Origin: Ferrovibrio sp046297895
GTDB lineage: Bacteria > Pseudomonadota > Alphaproteobacteria > Ferrovibrionales > Ferrovibrionaceae
Length of the DNA: 64,000 nt
NCBI RefSeq assembly: GCF_046297895.1
Contig: NZ_JBKBHC010000004.1
Coordinates: 328,099-392,098, forward strand
Direction of reading: 5' to 3'
Shown in pieces: positions 16,945-24,855 of the stretch (position 1 is the stretch's first letter; each line of letters opens with the position of its first letter). The translations under genes were made by a program, and so were the position numbers. The notes under the pieces are model-generated. The model was not told the DNA's origin. It saw only the letters and a list, made by a program, of their open reading frames with translations, and did not search any database.

Positions 16945-17501
16945 CCGGATTCCTCAAGGCCGATCCAGCCGCCATTGATATCCAGCGCCGCCGCTTGGAG
17001 ACGCAGGCCGCAGGCCGGCCACGGATCGGCCTGTCCTGGCGTAGTGCCAATGCCGGATTCGGGCGGCAGAAATCGCTCCAGCTCGGTGATTTGGCGTCGC
17101 TCTTTGCAGCCGTCGATGCCTTCTGGGTCGACCTGCAATATGGCGACACGGGGGCCGAACGGGCGGCGCTGGCCTCGGATTCGGGCGCGGTCCTGTGGCG
17201 GGATGACAGCATCGATCCGCTGCGCGACATGGATGCCGCAGCCGGTCAATACGCCGCCCTCGATCTGGTGATCACGGTAAGCAACACAACCGCCCACCTT
17301 GCCGGGGCGCTCGGCTTGCCTGTCTGGCTGCTGTTGCCGGCGCCTGGTTACGGACTGCTCTGGTATTGGTTTCTCGATCGGGCCGACAGCCCGTCCTATC
17401 CCGGTCTGCGGTGTTTCAGGCAGCAACAGCCGGGGGACTGGAGCGGGCCGATCCGGCAGGCGGCCGAGGCGCTCGAGGCCCGTTTTGGTTCAAAACCCTA
17501 G
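16938..17501 (+). pseudogene. C-terminal half of the broken TPR-glycosyltransferase gene
   Basis: 187 residues matching the second Rossmann domain of GT-B/GT9-like enzymes that follow TPR arrays: FLKADPA entry, RIGLSWRS, WVDLQYGD, LDLVITVSNTTAHLAGALG and LPAPGYGLLWYW. A full protein would carry the TPR and first Rossmann domain in front; these are on the opposite strand immediately upstream. The frame is closed by TAA at 16926, so no complete N-terminus exists. There is no space for a promoter between the two divergent starts. Confidence 0.75.
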
Positions 17502-17600
17502 CGTCCGTTACCAACTTACAACCTTCGGGGGCCTGTCTTTTTCTTCGCAGTTGCGGAATAATATCCTGCATCCGGAAGATTGGGCCGGAGGATGAGGACG

Positions 17601-17789
17601 ATGACCGTGTTTTACGTTGAAGGCGGTATTTTCAAGGACTTGGCCGATCCCGCGCCGATTGCCGGCACCGAGGAGCGTTATGGTCCCTTCCAGACCGAGC
17701 GCGAGGCCGATCAGGTCTGGCGTGCCCGCATGGCCGACAAGATCGACATCTGCAACCACCGCCTGCGGGTCATCCAGCGCGACGCCTGA
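17601..17789 (+). CDS. DUF4170 family protein
   Basis: 62 residues beginning MTVFYVEGGIF, with the family core GTEERYGPFQTEREADQVWRAR and a C-terminal HRLRVI strand. This small family is common in alphaproteobacteria and has no known function. The ATG at 17601 is chosen because GGAGGATGAGG lies directly before it; an ATG-like start further upstream lacks one. Confidence 0.8.
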   Translation: MTVFYVEGGIFKDLADPAPIAGTEERYGPFQTEREADQVWRARMADKIDICNHRLRVIQRDA

Positions 17790-17791
17790 CG

Positions 17792-17878
17792 GCCCTCGCT
17801 TTCCCAGTTGCTAACTGCTTCGCCTGCCATGATGATTTCATGGCGGGAGGGTCCGATTCGTCCCGCAGGAGCGAGGGC
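17792..17878 (+). promoter_or_regulatory. Possible branched RNA leader occluding a ribosome-binding site
   Basis: A perfect 9-bp outer helix (GCCCTCGCT 17792-17800 with AGCGAGGGC 17870-17878) encloses three hairpins: CAGTT/AACTG (17805-17817), GCCATGA/TCATGGC (17826-17844) and GGGA/TCCC (17845-17864). The 3' strand of the outer helix contains the likely Shine-Dalgarno of the gene starting at 17884. The structure begins three bases after the DUF4170 stop. It was hand-folded only; a processing or termination role is also possible. Confidence 0.4.
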
Positions 17879-17883
17879 AGGCG

Positions 17884-18528
17884 ATGTTCGACCCCCATGC
17901 CGCCGGACGGCTGGTTGCCAACCGCGGCGACCTGAAACGCAAGGCGGTGAATTACAAGCGGGGGCAGGAGCTGCGCCTGACACCGGAGCTGCGTGGCCAG
18001 ATCGAGAAGGCGATGATCAAGAACCAGGCCGATTTCGAGCACAGTGCGCGCGATACGATGCAGACCATGAAGGAGGCCTGGGGATCGGCTGCATTCAACT
18101 CGATCGGGCGCGGCCGCTATTACGAATGGATCCACGATCTGGCGCTTGAGCTGAAAGGCCAGGGCAGCCTGTTCGGCTACCCGCTTGTCACACTCTATGC
18201 CGACAATCTGAAAAATCTATGTGGCGGACTGACCAGCCCGTCGCCGCGCCTGCATGCCATTATTGGCCTGAATATAGATGCCCTGAACATCATTGTTCGT
18301 CGCCGTATTACCGGGCCGGGCAGCGTGCTGGAGCGTCGCGTTGCCGAAGCCCTGCGCGAGGCATATCTGAAGATGAGACTGCGCGCGCCGTCGGAAGTGG
18401 CGGTCGAGCATAAGGTGGCCACAGCCGTGCGGCAGCTCGACAGCAAGCGTGCGCCAACACTGCAGAACCCGGACCTCAAGCAGACCGCCCGGCAATGGCC
18501 CAACGGCGTCCGCCGGCCGGCCGGCTGA
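17884..18528 (+). CDS. HPt-like protein lacking the phosphoacceptor histidine
   Basis: A 214-residue soluble protein. Residues 80-112 match the helix of alphaproteobacterial HPt proteins (LKGQGSLFGYPLVTLYADNL), but the residue two before LKG, normally the phosphorylated His, is Leu88. A His lies one helical turn earlier at position 84. The rest, including a long basic C-terminus (KMRLRAPSEVAVEHK), is unrecognised. It heads a run of small genes on the same strand. A phosphotransfer-dead adaptor is the inference. Confidence 0.55.
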   Translation: MFDPHAAGRLVANRGDLKRKAVNYKRGQELRLTPELRGQIEKAMIKNQADFEHSARDTMQTMKEAWGSAAFNSIGRGRYYEWIHDLALELKGQGSLFGYPLVTLYADNLKNLCGGLTSPSPRLHAIIGLNIDALNIIVRRRITGPGSVLERRVAEALREAYLKMRLRAPSEVAVEHKVATAVRQLDSKRAPTLQNPDLKQTARQWPNGVRRPAG

Positions 18529-18555
18529 GCCGCCGCTGGCACGGGAACATCTGTC

Positions 18556-18888
18556 ATGGCCTCGTCCGATGACCGCAATGCCAATCAACCGCCGGATGGC
18601 TATAACTGGCGTCCGCAGGCGATCAGGCCGATTCCTGCGGTGGAAGTGATTTCGGAAGCCATCAAGAAGGCCGATACCAGCTATTTCTTCGAAAACTACA
18701 CCAAGCAGGCCAATGCCGTGGTGACGGAGCTGCGCAAGCATGGTTACGTAATCGTGCCGTATTATCCCACCGTCGAGATGGTGAAGGCGGCGATGGACGA
18801 ACTGCAATATGGCCAGAACAAATTCACCAATGTGGTGATGCCGATGTATCTGGCGATGATGAAATCGGCGCCCAAGGCCAAGGGCTAG
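18556..18888 (+). CDS. Hypothetical protein, 110 residues
   Basis: No family recognised. The N-terminal 25 residues are polar and proline-rich (RNANQPPDGYNWRPQ), followed by an alpha-helical body with AIKKADTSYFFENYTKQANAVV and a hydrophobic VIVPYYPTVEMVKAAMDEL segment. No signal peptide or clear membrane segment. It lies 27 bp after the HPt-like gene and 3 bp before the next, so the three are probably one transcript. Confidence 0.6.
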   Translation: MASSDDRNANQPPDGYNWRPQAIRPIPAVEVISEAIKKADTSYFFENYTKQANAVVTELRKHGYVIVPYYPTVEMVKAAMDELQYGQNKFTNVVMPMYLAMMKSAPKAKG

Positions 18889-18891
18889 GCG

Positions 18892-19095
18892 ATGAGCCGG
18901 GAAAAGCTGGTGGCTTTCCTGCGTGTGGCCGGCCCCGAACGCACGGCGGAAATCCTCAAGCGGCTGCCGCCACAGGAGGCCCAGGCCGTGCGTCAGGCGC
19001 TGGATCAGATGCCCGCCGTGCCGTCCACGCAGGTCGATCAGGCCGCCGATGCTGCCGCCACCTTCGTTGCGGCGATCACGCATAACAAGCGGTGA
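18892..19095 (+). CDS. Hypothetical small helical protein, 67 residues
   Basis: The short helical protein contains GPERTAEILKRLPPQEAQAVRQAL, broken here only to note its likeness to the repeated helix pairs of FliG and MgtE N-domains. That resemblance is weak and may reflect helical composition only. It starts 3 bp after the preceding gene, and its stop overlaps the start of the following gene (TGATG), so translation is probably coupled. Confidence 0.55.
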   Translation: MSREKLVAFLRVAGPERTAEILKRLPPQEAQAVRQALDQMPAVPSTQVDQAADAAATFVAAITHNKR

Positions 19096-19625
19096 TGCGA
19101 CCGCTGCCGCGCCGGACTCTTGTTCTGCTGCTGGCTGTTTGCGCAGGGCCGGCGGCATCGGCGCAGGAGGGGCTGGGCCCCCGCAGCAGGCCAAAAAGCC
19201 CGCAGATATGCATGACCGCGCCGGAGATGGAGGCCGAAGCCATCGTGCGTGCCGGCATGATCATCCGCGGCTATGCCCGCGACTGCGCCCGGCTGGGATT
19301 CGACGGCACGATCCTGCCGATGTGGAGCGCCTTCGATCAGGCCAATGCCCAGCAGTTCCGCGACGCCGTGCAACTGCGTTCGGAGGCCTACAGGCGCAAC
19401 TACCCTGACGATCCTTATGCCGAGCAGCGCGCCACCAATGCGGTGGTAGCCTCGCGCCAGATCACCGAAATGCCGCGCGAGGAATGTGTCGTGCTGCTCG
19501 ACCTGGTCGGCTCGTTCAATGACTGGAATGCCTTCATGCGCCATGTACGCACGACGAAGCTGGGACAGGTGAAGACGGCATTCAAACTGTGCCCCCGGCA
19601 GCGCGGCGGTGGCGCCGCGCGCTAG
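19095..19625 (+). CDS. Secreted hypothetical protein
   Basis: 176 residues with a signal peptide (RRTLVLLLAVCAGPAASAQ, likely cleavage after SAQ). The mature protein has three cysteines (C39-like ICMT, DCARLG, EECVVLL region) and a C-terminal KLCPRQ, enough for disulfides. No family recognised. ATG at 19095 is chosen over GTG at 19092 because it forms the overlapping TGATG junction with the upstream gene. Confidence 0.6.
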   Translation: MRPLPRRTLVLLLAVCAGPAASAQEGLGPRSRPKSPQICMTAPEMEAEAIVRAGMIIRGYARDCARLGFDGTILPMWSAFDQANAQQFRDAVQLRSEAYRRNYPDDPYAEQRATNAVVASRQITEMPREECVVLLDLVGSFNDWNAFMRHVRTTKLGQVKTAFKLCPRQRGGGAAR

Positions 19626-20195
19626 TCATCCGTTCGGCACCACCACGATCCTGTTGTTTTCCAGCACCACGCTGCCGGCTCGGAAGACCGGTGCGCCATA
19701 AGGGTCCATCTGGCCGATCACGCGTACGCGGTCGCCGGCTTTCACCTTGGTCAGGTCGCGCCAGCTTGGGCCCAGACTGATCACCTGGCTTGCATTGCCG
19801 TCGTTCAGTACGAATGTGGTGGCCTGCGGCGACAGCACCACGCCCTGCAGCATCACCGCCTTGCCGCGCGGGATTTCCGCGATTGGCACCAGATCGGGCA
19901 GGGTGAAGGCCATGGTCTGGTTGCGCGGCGGCGCATTGGCGTTTTTCGGGGCCGGCTTCGGCGCGGCTTTCTTTATCGACTGGGCCTCGGGTTCGGCAGC
20001 GGCGCGCGGATCGGTGGTGGTGGGCGTTGGCGGCGTGGTGCCCTGCATCTGCGGCTGAGCGGCGGGTGGCGCGGCCTGTGTCTGCGTTGCCGGCGCCTGC
20101 GTGGCTGGTGCCTGCGTGGCTGGTGCCTGTGCTCCAGCCGGGCCCGCCAGCAGCAGGACGGTCGCGATGAGGGAGAGGAGGGTGCCTAGATGCAT
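19626..20195 (-). CDS. Periplasmic protein with Pro/Ala-rich linker and OB-fold-like domain
   Basis: From ATG 20195 the product is 189 residues. It has a signal peptide (LGTLLSLIATVLLLAGPAGAQ), then a low-complexity linker with three QAPAT units and many Gln/Pro/Thr. A C-terminal beta-rich domain follows (GKAVMLQGVVLSPQATTFVL, VKAGDRVRVIGQMDP), reminiscent of the BOF/YgiW OB fold. Function unknown. It overlaps the end of the upstream SDR gene by 10 bp, so it is probably co-transcribed with it. Confidence 0.65.
   Translation of the reverse strand: MHLGTLLSLIATVLLLAGPAGAQAPATQAPATQAPATQTQAAPPAAQPQMQGTTPPTPTTTDPRAAAEPEAQSIKKAAPKPAPKNANAPPRNQTMAFTLPDLVPIAEIPRGKAVMLQGVVLSPQATTFVLNDGNASQVISLGPSWRDLTKVKAGDRVRVIGQMDPYGAPVFRAGSVVLENNRIVVVPNG
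20095..20124. repeat. Two perfect 15-bp tandem repeats inside a linker
   Basis: The unit GCCTGCGTGGCTGGT occurs twice in a row, with a degenerate third copy at 20080-20094. On the coding strand each unit encodes QAPAT. The unit is a multiple of three, so slippage would change linker length without breaking the frame. Confidence 0.8.
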
Positions 20196-20944
20196 CGGCC
20201 GCCATCGACCTCCATGCATACGCCGGTGATGAAGTTCGCCTCATCGGAGGCGAAATAGAGGGCCGCGTTGGCGATATCCTGCGGGGTGGAAAAACGGCCG
20301 ATCGGAATAGTGCTCACGAACTTGGCCTTCATTTCCTCGGTCTCCTGGCCGCCCATGAATTCCTTTAGCATTGGCGTCAGGCCGGCCACCGGGTTCAGGG
20401 CATTCACGCGGATCTGTTCGGGAGCAAGTTCCACGGCCATAGCCTTGGTCAGCGTGATCACCGCGCCTTTACTGCCATTATACCATACCAGGCCGGGACG
20501 GGGGCGCACGCCGGCTGTCGAGGCAATGTTGATAAAGACTCCGCCGCCGCGCTTGCGCATTGCCGGCACGGCATGCAACGCCGAATTGTAGATGCTTTTC
20601 ACATTGACGGCGAAAATCTTGTCGAAGGTGGCTTCGTCGGTTTCCAGCAGCGGGGCGTTGCGCTGGGGCATGCCTGCATTGTTCACCATGATGTCGAGGC
20701 CGCCGAAGGTTTCGACCGCCTTCTCGACCAGGCTTTTCATCTGCTTGTTCTGGGAGACATCGACAGCCACTGGCAGAGCCCGGTGTCCGGCCTTATTGAT
20801 GTCGCCGGCAACCTTCTCGGCCGCAGCCAGGTTCAGGTCGCCGATCACCACGGCAGCGCCCTCAAGGGCGAATCGCTTGGCGATGCCCTCGCCAAAACCC
20901 GAACCGCCGCCGGTCACGATGGCCACCTTGTTCGCCAGACGCAT
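20186..20944 (-). CDS. Short-chain dehydrogenase/reductase
   Basis: 252-residue classical SDR from ATG 20944, which is preceded by GGAGG eight bases upstream; longer frames upstream lack this. The cofactor motif is TGGGSGFGEG, and NNAG and the catalytic Ser-Tyr-Lys (NIASTAG, then YNGSKGA) are present. An acidic residue after strand 2 (IGDLN) suggests NAD preference. The substrate cannot be told; 3-oxoacyl or alcohol substrates are typical for this group. Confidence 0.88.
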   Translation of the reverse strand: MRLANKVAIVTGGGSGFGEGIAKRFALEGAAVVIGDLNLAAAEKVAGDINKAGHRALPVAVDVSQNKQMKSLVEKAVETFGGLDIMVNNAGMPQRNAPLLETDEATFDKIFAVNVKSIYNSALHAVPAMRKRGGGVFINIASTAGVRPRPGLVWYNGSKGAVITLTKAMAVELAPEQIRVNALNPVAGLTPMLKEFMGGQETEEMKAKFVSTIPIGRFSTPQDIANAALYFASDEANFITGVCMEVDGGRCI

Positions 20945-21145
20945 CCTGAAATCCTCCCATTTTGCCGTTCCCGGCCACTCTAGCCGGGCATCCGGGCCGT
21001 GCAAGTGATTCGCGGGCCGGCTGGAAAAGGGTTTCCCTGCGACAATCCGGCCCTCCCGCAAGCCCCCGGTAAGCTTGCGCTGCTAACAAACTTGCGCGAT
21101 TTTACTGGTCTCCATAGCCCGCCCCTGCCATAAACACCCCCCATC

Positions 21146-21946
21146 ATGAACGGCGTTTCTCCATCCCCGGTCGGGCAGCCATCTGTTACGGCCGCCATAG
21201 CGACTCAATCGGGCCCGGCCTGCGACCTGTCGGTTGTGATTCCGGTGCATAACGAGGCGGCGAATATCCAGACCCTGCTGGAGGAGATCTGCGCCGCGTT
21301 GCGGGGCCGGATGGGTTTCGAGATTCTGGCTGTCGACGATTGCTCCACCGACGAAACGCCCGCCATCCTGCGGGCCTGCGCCACGGCGATGCCCGAACTT
21401 CGCCCCCTGCGGCACCGCCGCAACGCCGGCCAGTCGATGGCAATTGTGACCGGCGCCCATGCCGCGCGCGGGGCGGTGCTGGTGACGCTGGACGGCGATG
21501 GTCAGAATGATCCGGCCGACATTCCCGCCCTGTGGGATGCGCTGCAGTCGGCTGCCAATGGCGGTGCCGGCCTGCTGCTGGCCGGTCATCGGGTGAAGCG
21601 TCGGGATAGCTGGGTGAAGAAAGCCTCCTCGAAAATCGCCAATGCGGTGCGCTCCCGCCTGCTGGGCGATGCGACGCCCGATACCGGCTGCGGTCTGAAG
21701 ATGCTGCGCCGCGATTTGTTTCTGCGGCTGCCGGCCTTCGACCACATGCATCGTTTCCTGCCGGCCCTGGTGCTGCGGGCAGGCGGCAGCGTGCGGTCCG
21801 TGCCGGTCAATCATCGGCCACGGGCAGGCGGCGCTTCGCATTACGGCACCTGGGGACGTTTGAAGGCCGGACTGGTGGACATGGCTGGCGTCATGTGGCT
21901 GAAACGCCGCTGGCGCGACAGCGGCGGCAGCGAGCCGATTGTGTAA
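21146..21946 (+). CDS. Family 2 glycosyltransferase, dolichol-phosphate-mannose-synthase type
   Basis: 266-residue GT-A enzyme that would charge undecaprenyl phosphate with a sugar. Motifs are VVIPVHNEAANI, the DDCSTDET block, the metal-binding LDGDGQNDP and GCGLKMLRRD. It lacks C-terminal membrane helices. It heads a three-gene cassette with a LAB-N protein and an ArnT/GT39-type transferase, the set-up used to decorate lipid A or other envelope glycolipids. Confidence 0.88.
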   Translation: MNGVSPSPVGQPSVTAAIATQSGPACDLSVVIPVHNEAANIQTLLEEICAALRGRMGFEILAVDDCSTDETPAILRACATAMPELRPLRHRRNAGQSMAIVTGAHAARGAVLVTLDGDGQNDPADIPALWDALQSAANGGAGLLLAGHRVKRRDSWVKKASSKIANAVRSRLLGDATPDTGCGLKMLRRDLFLRLPAFDHMHRFLPALVLRAGGSVRSVPVNHRPRAGGASHYGTWGRLKAGLVDMAGVMWLKRRWRDSGGSEPIV

Positions 21947-21957
21947 GGAAAAGCGTC

Positions 21958-22281
21958 ATGATTGGTCAATTGCTGACCGAGTACTGGGATCGTCTTGAAG
22001 ACAGCCTGAATTTCTGGGCTGTGATCGGTTTTCTTGGTCAGGCCATTTTCGCCTCGCGCTTCATCATCCAGTGGCTGCATGCCGAGCGGGTGAAGCGCAG
22101 CGAGATTCCAGTGGTCTTCTGGTACATCAGCATCGCTGGCGGCGTGATCCTTTTGTTTTATGCGATCCACATTGCCAATGTGGTGTTCATCATCGGTCAG
22201 GTTTCCGGCCTGGTTGTCTATTTGCGCAATCTGCACCTGATCTACAAGGCGCGTCGCGAGGGTAGGGAAGCCGCCGTATGA
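21958..22281 (+). CDS. LAB-N domain membrane protein
   Basis: 107 residues with three hydrophobic segments and the lipid-A-disaccharide-synthase N-terminal signature FLGQAIFASRFIIQWLHAE. Stand-alone LAB-N proteins regularly accompany GT2 and GT39 genes and are thought to act in moving or presenting the lipid-linked sugar. It overlaps the GT39 gene by 4 bp (ATGA). Confidence 0.85.
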   Translation: MIGQLLTEYWDRLEDSLNFWAVIGFLGQAIFASRFIIQWLHAERVKRSEIPVVFWYISIAGGVILLFYAIHIANVVFIIGQVSGLVVYLRNLHLIYKARREGREAAV

Positions 22282-23939
22282 CGTACCCGCCCCTGAGCAA
22301 CCGCAGCGCCTTTACCTTCACGACGCTGCTCTGGCTGGTCGTGGTGGTCGCGGCGCTCTATGCCCGCCCGCTGATGCCGATCGACGAGACGCGCTATGTC
22401 ACCGTCGCGTGGGAAATGCATCTGGCCGATCACTGGCTGGTGCCATTGCTGAATGGCGAGGCCTACCATCACAAGCCGCCGCTGCTGTTCTGGATCATCC
22501 GCCTGGGCTGGCTTGTGTTTGGCGTCACCGACGTCTGGGCGCGGCTGGTGGCGCCGCTATTTGGCGCCGGCGCGCTGGTTCTGACGGCCGTGCTGGGGCG
22601 TCTGCTGTGGCCGGGCGAGCAGGGCAGGGCAGCCGGCAATGTCGCGCCTTTGCTGCTGCTGACGGCAGCGTGGTGGATGCTGTTTGCCACGTTGACCATG
22701 TTCGATCTGATCATGGCCTTTTTCGCCCTGCTGGGCTGGATCGGCCTGACGCTGAACCTGCATTATCGTCGCCGCTGGCTCGGCATCGCGATCACGGGAC
22801 TGGCCATCGGGCTTGGCGTGCTTGGCAAGGGGCCGGTGATCTTGGTCTATATCCTGCCGCCGGCGCTGCTGGCGCCATTGTGGATGCGGCGCGAGGTCAA
22901 GCCAAACTGGCTCGGCTGGTATGCCGGCGTGCTGTTGTCGCTGGCTATTGGCGCCGGCATCGGTCTCGCCTGGGCGCTGCCGGCTGCGGAAGCTGGCGGC
23001 CATGCCTACAAGCAGGCCCTGCTGTGGGGGCAGACGGCCGGACGGGTGCGCGACAGCTTCGCCCATCGCCGGCCTTTCTGGTGGTATCTGCCGATGCTGC
23101 CGCTCTTGCTGTTCCCATGGTCGTTGTGGCCGCCCGCCTGGCGAGCGCTGGCGCTGTGGCGCCGGCCGGCCGAGCCCGGAATTCGCTTCGGCCTGGTGGT
23201 CAGCCTTACCGGCCTGCTGGTGTTTTCCATGATCAGCGGCAAGCAGCCGCATTACCTGCTGCCGTTGGCGCCGGCCTTCATGCTGATGGTGGCGCGCAGC
23301 CTGACGGCCGACTGGGCCGTGGCGCCGAAGGCCCGCGATGCCTGGTGGCTTGCGGCTGGCTTCGGTTTGCTGGCCCTGGTGGCGCTGTTATTGCCTTTCG
23401 TGCTTTCCAGCCAGCCGAAACTGGCCGCGCGACTAGATGTGCCCGATTGGGCACTCGAAAACCTGGTCGAGGTTGCGGCGCTGCTGCTCCTGGGGCTGCT
23501 TGCTGCGTTATGGCTGGGGCGGCGTAACAGCCTGCCGGCCTCAATCGGCGCGATGGCGGTGCCGGCAACCTTGCTGTTCCTGGCCGTGCATCTGTTCGGG
23601 TTCATGCCGGCCCGGCCGGCCTATGACCTGATTCCGGCGGGCATGGTGATCAAGCGTGGCCATGACGAGGGTCGCCCGGTGGCCTATGCCGGCGACTATC
23701 ACGGCGAATACCAGTTTCTGGGCCGGCTGGAAAAACCGCTGCAGGAAATCGACTACGCGGCCATTCCCGCCTGGCTGGCGGCAAATCCCAATGGCTGGGT
23801 GGTGGCGCGCTACCGGGAGGAGCACCTCGACAGCGCCCCCAAACCGGTATACGCACAACAGAAGCGCGGCCGCATGGTGGTGATCTGGGATGCGTCGGCT
23901 CCACCGGCAAATCCGGAGTTTTTCCGCCAGCCGCGCTAG
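22278..23939 (+). CDS. Family 39 (ArnT-like) membrane glycosyltransferase
   Basis: 553-residue polytopic protein with about 11-12 transmembrane segments. The N-terminal catalytic loop has the family signature PIDETRYVTVAWEM (Asp-Glu pair), followed by HHKPPLLFWI. It would transfer a sugar from polyprenyl phosphate to an envelope acceptor on the periplasmic side. The C-terminal 100 residues form a periplasmic domain. Coupled to the LAB-N gene. Confidence 0.88.
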   Translation: MTYPPLSNRSAFTFTTLLWLVVVVAALYARPLMPIDETRYVTVAWEMHLADHWLVPLLNGEAYHHKPPLLFWIIRLGWLVFGVTDVWARLVAPLFGAGALVLTAVLGRLLWPGEQGRAAGNVAPLLLLTAAWWMLFATLTMFDLIMAFFALLGWIGLTLNLHYRRRWLGIAITGLAIGLGVLGKGPVILVYILPPALLAPLWMRREVKPNWLGWYAGVLLSLAIGAGIGLAWALPAAEAGGHAYKQALLWGQTAGRVRDSFAHRRPFWWYLPMLPLLLFPWSLWPPAWRALALWRRPAEPGIRFGLVVSLTGLLVFSMISGKQPHYLLPLAPAFMLMVARSLTADWAVAPKARDAWWLAAGFGLLALVALLLPFVLSSQPKLAARLDVPDWALENLVEVAALLLLGLLAALWLGRRNSLPASIGAMAVPATLLFLAVHLFGFMPARPAYDLIPAGMVIKRGHDEGRPVAYAGDYHGEYQFLGRLEKPLQEIDYAAIPAWLAANPNGWVVARYREEHLDSAPKPVYAQQKRGRMVVIWDASAPPANPEFFRQPR

Positions 23940-23971
23940 CCGGCCATCGCCGGCAACAGGGAGGCGAAAGC

Positions 23972-24850
23972 GTGCTGTTTCCGGGATTCGAACAGAAGCG
24001 TATCAAGGGCGAGGGCGCGGACATCAACCTGCGCATCGGGGGCAAGGGACCGGCTCTGCTGCTGCTGCATGGCTACCCGCAGACCCATGCGATGTGGCAT
24101 CGCATCGCGCCCAAGCTGGCCGAGGATTTCACCGTGGTCTGTGCCGATCTGCGCGGATACGGCGACAGTTCCAAGCCGGCCACGCTGCCCGACCACTCGT
24201 CCTATTCAAAACGCGCCACGGCTGCCGACATGGCGGCGGTGATGACGGTACTGGGCTTCGAAAAGTTCTGCCTGGCCGGTCATGACCGCGGCGGCCGTGT
24301 TTCTCATCGTCTGGCGCTGGATTATCCCGATCGCGTTGAGAAGCTTGCCGTTCTGGATATCGTGCCGACCCGTACCCTGTTCGAGACGGTGAACCAGCAG
24401 GTCGCCACCGGCTATTACCACTGGTTCTTCCTGATCCAGCCATTCGACATGCCGGAACGGATGATCGGCGCCGATCCGGAATACTATTTCCGCAAAAAGA
24501 CCGGCCAGTGGTCGGGTGCCGGCCACACGTTCGACGCTGAGGCGATGGCGGAATATCTGCGCTGCTTCCGGGATCCGGCCACCATCCACGCCTCCTGCGA
24601 GGATTATCGCGCGGCAGCCTCCATCGACCTGGAACATGATCGTGCTGACGAGGCCAACCGCATCCGCTGTCCGCTGCTGGTGCTGTGGGGCGAGAAGGGA
24701 CTGATGCACAAGGCTTACGACGTGCTGGGCACCTGGCGCGACAAGGCGGCTGGCAGCATCGAAGGCCATGCCGTGCCGAGCGGACACTTCCTGCCCGAGG
24801 AAGCGCCGGATGAAACCTATGCGGCCCTGCGCCGTTTCTTCGTGAGCTGA
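23972..24850 (+). CDS. Alpha/beta hydrolase, haloacetate (fluoroacetate) dehalogenase-like
   Basis: 292-residue hydrolase with GTG start behind AGGGAGG. Features are HGYPQTHAMWH, DLRGYGDSSKP, the nucleophile Asp in GHDRGGRVSH, and a late VPSGHFLPEE catalytic His. The DR..R pattern after the nucleophile and the YYHWFF pair (His-Trp) match the carboxylate- and halide-binding residues known from fluoroacetate dehalogenases. An epoxide hydrolase is the main alternative. Confidence 0.8.
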   Translation: MLFPGFEQKRIKGEGADINLRIGGKGPALLLLHGYPQTHAMWHRIAPKLAEDFTVVCADLRGYGDSSKPATLPDHSSYSKRATAADMAAVMTVLGFEKFCLAGHDRGGRVSHRLALDYPDRVEKLAVLDIVPTRTLFETVNQQVATGYYHWFFLIQPFDMPERMIGADPEYYFRKKTGQWSGAGHTFDAEAMAEYLRCFRDPATIHASCEDYRAAASIDLEHDRADEANRIRCPLLVLWGEKGLMHKAYDVLGTWRDKAAGSIEGHAVPSGHFLPEEAPDETYAALRRFFVS

Positions 24851-24855
24851 GCGTG

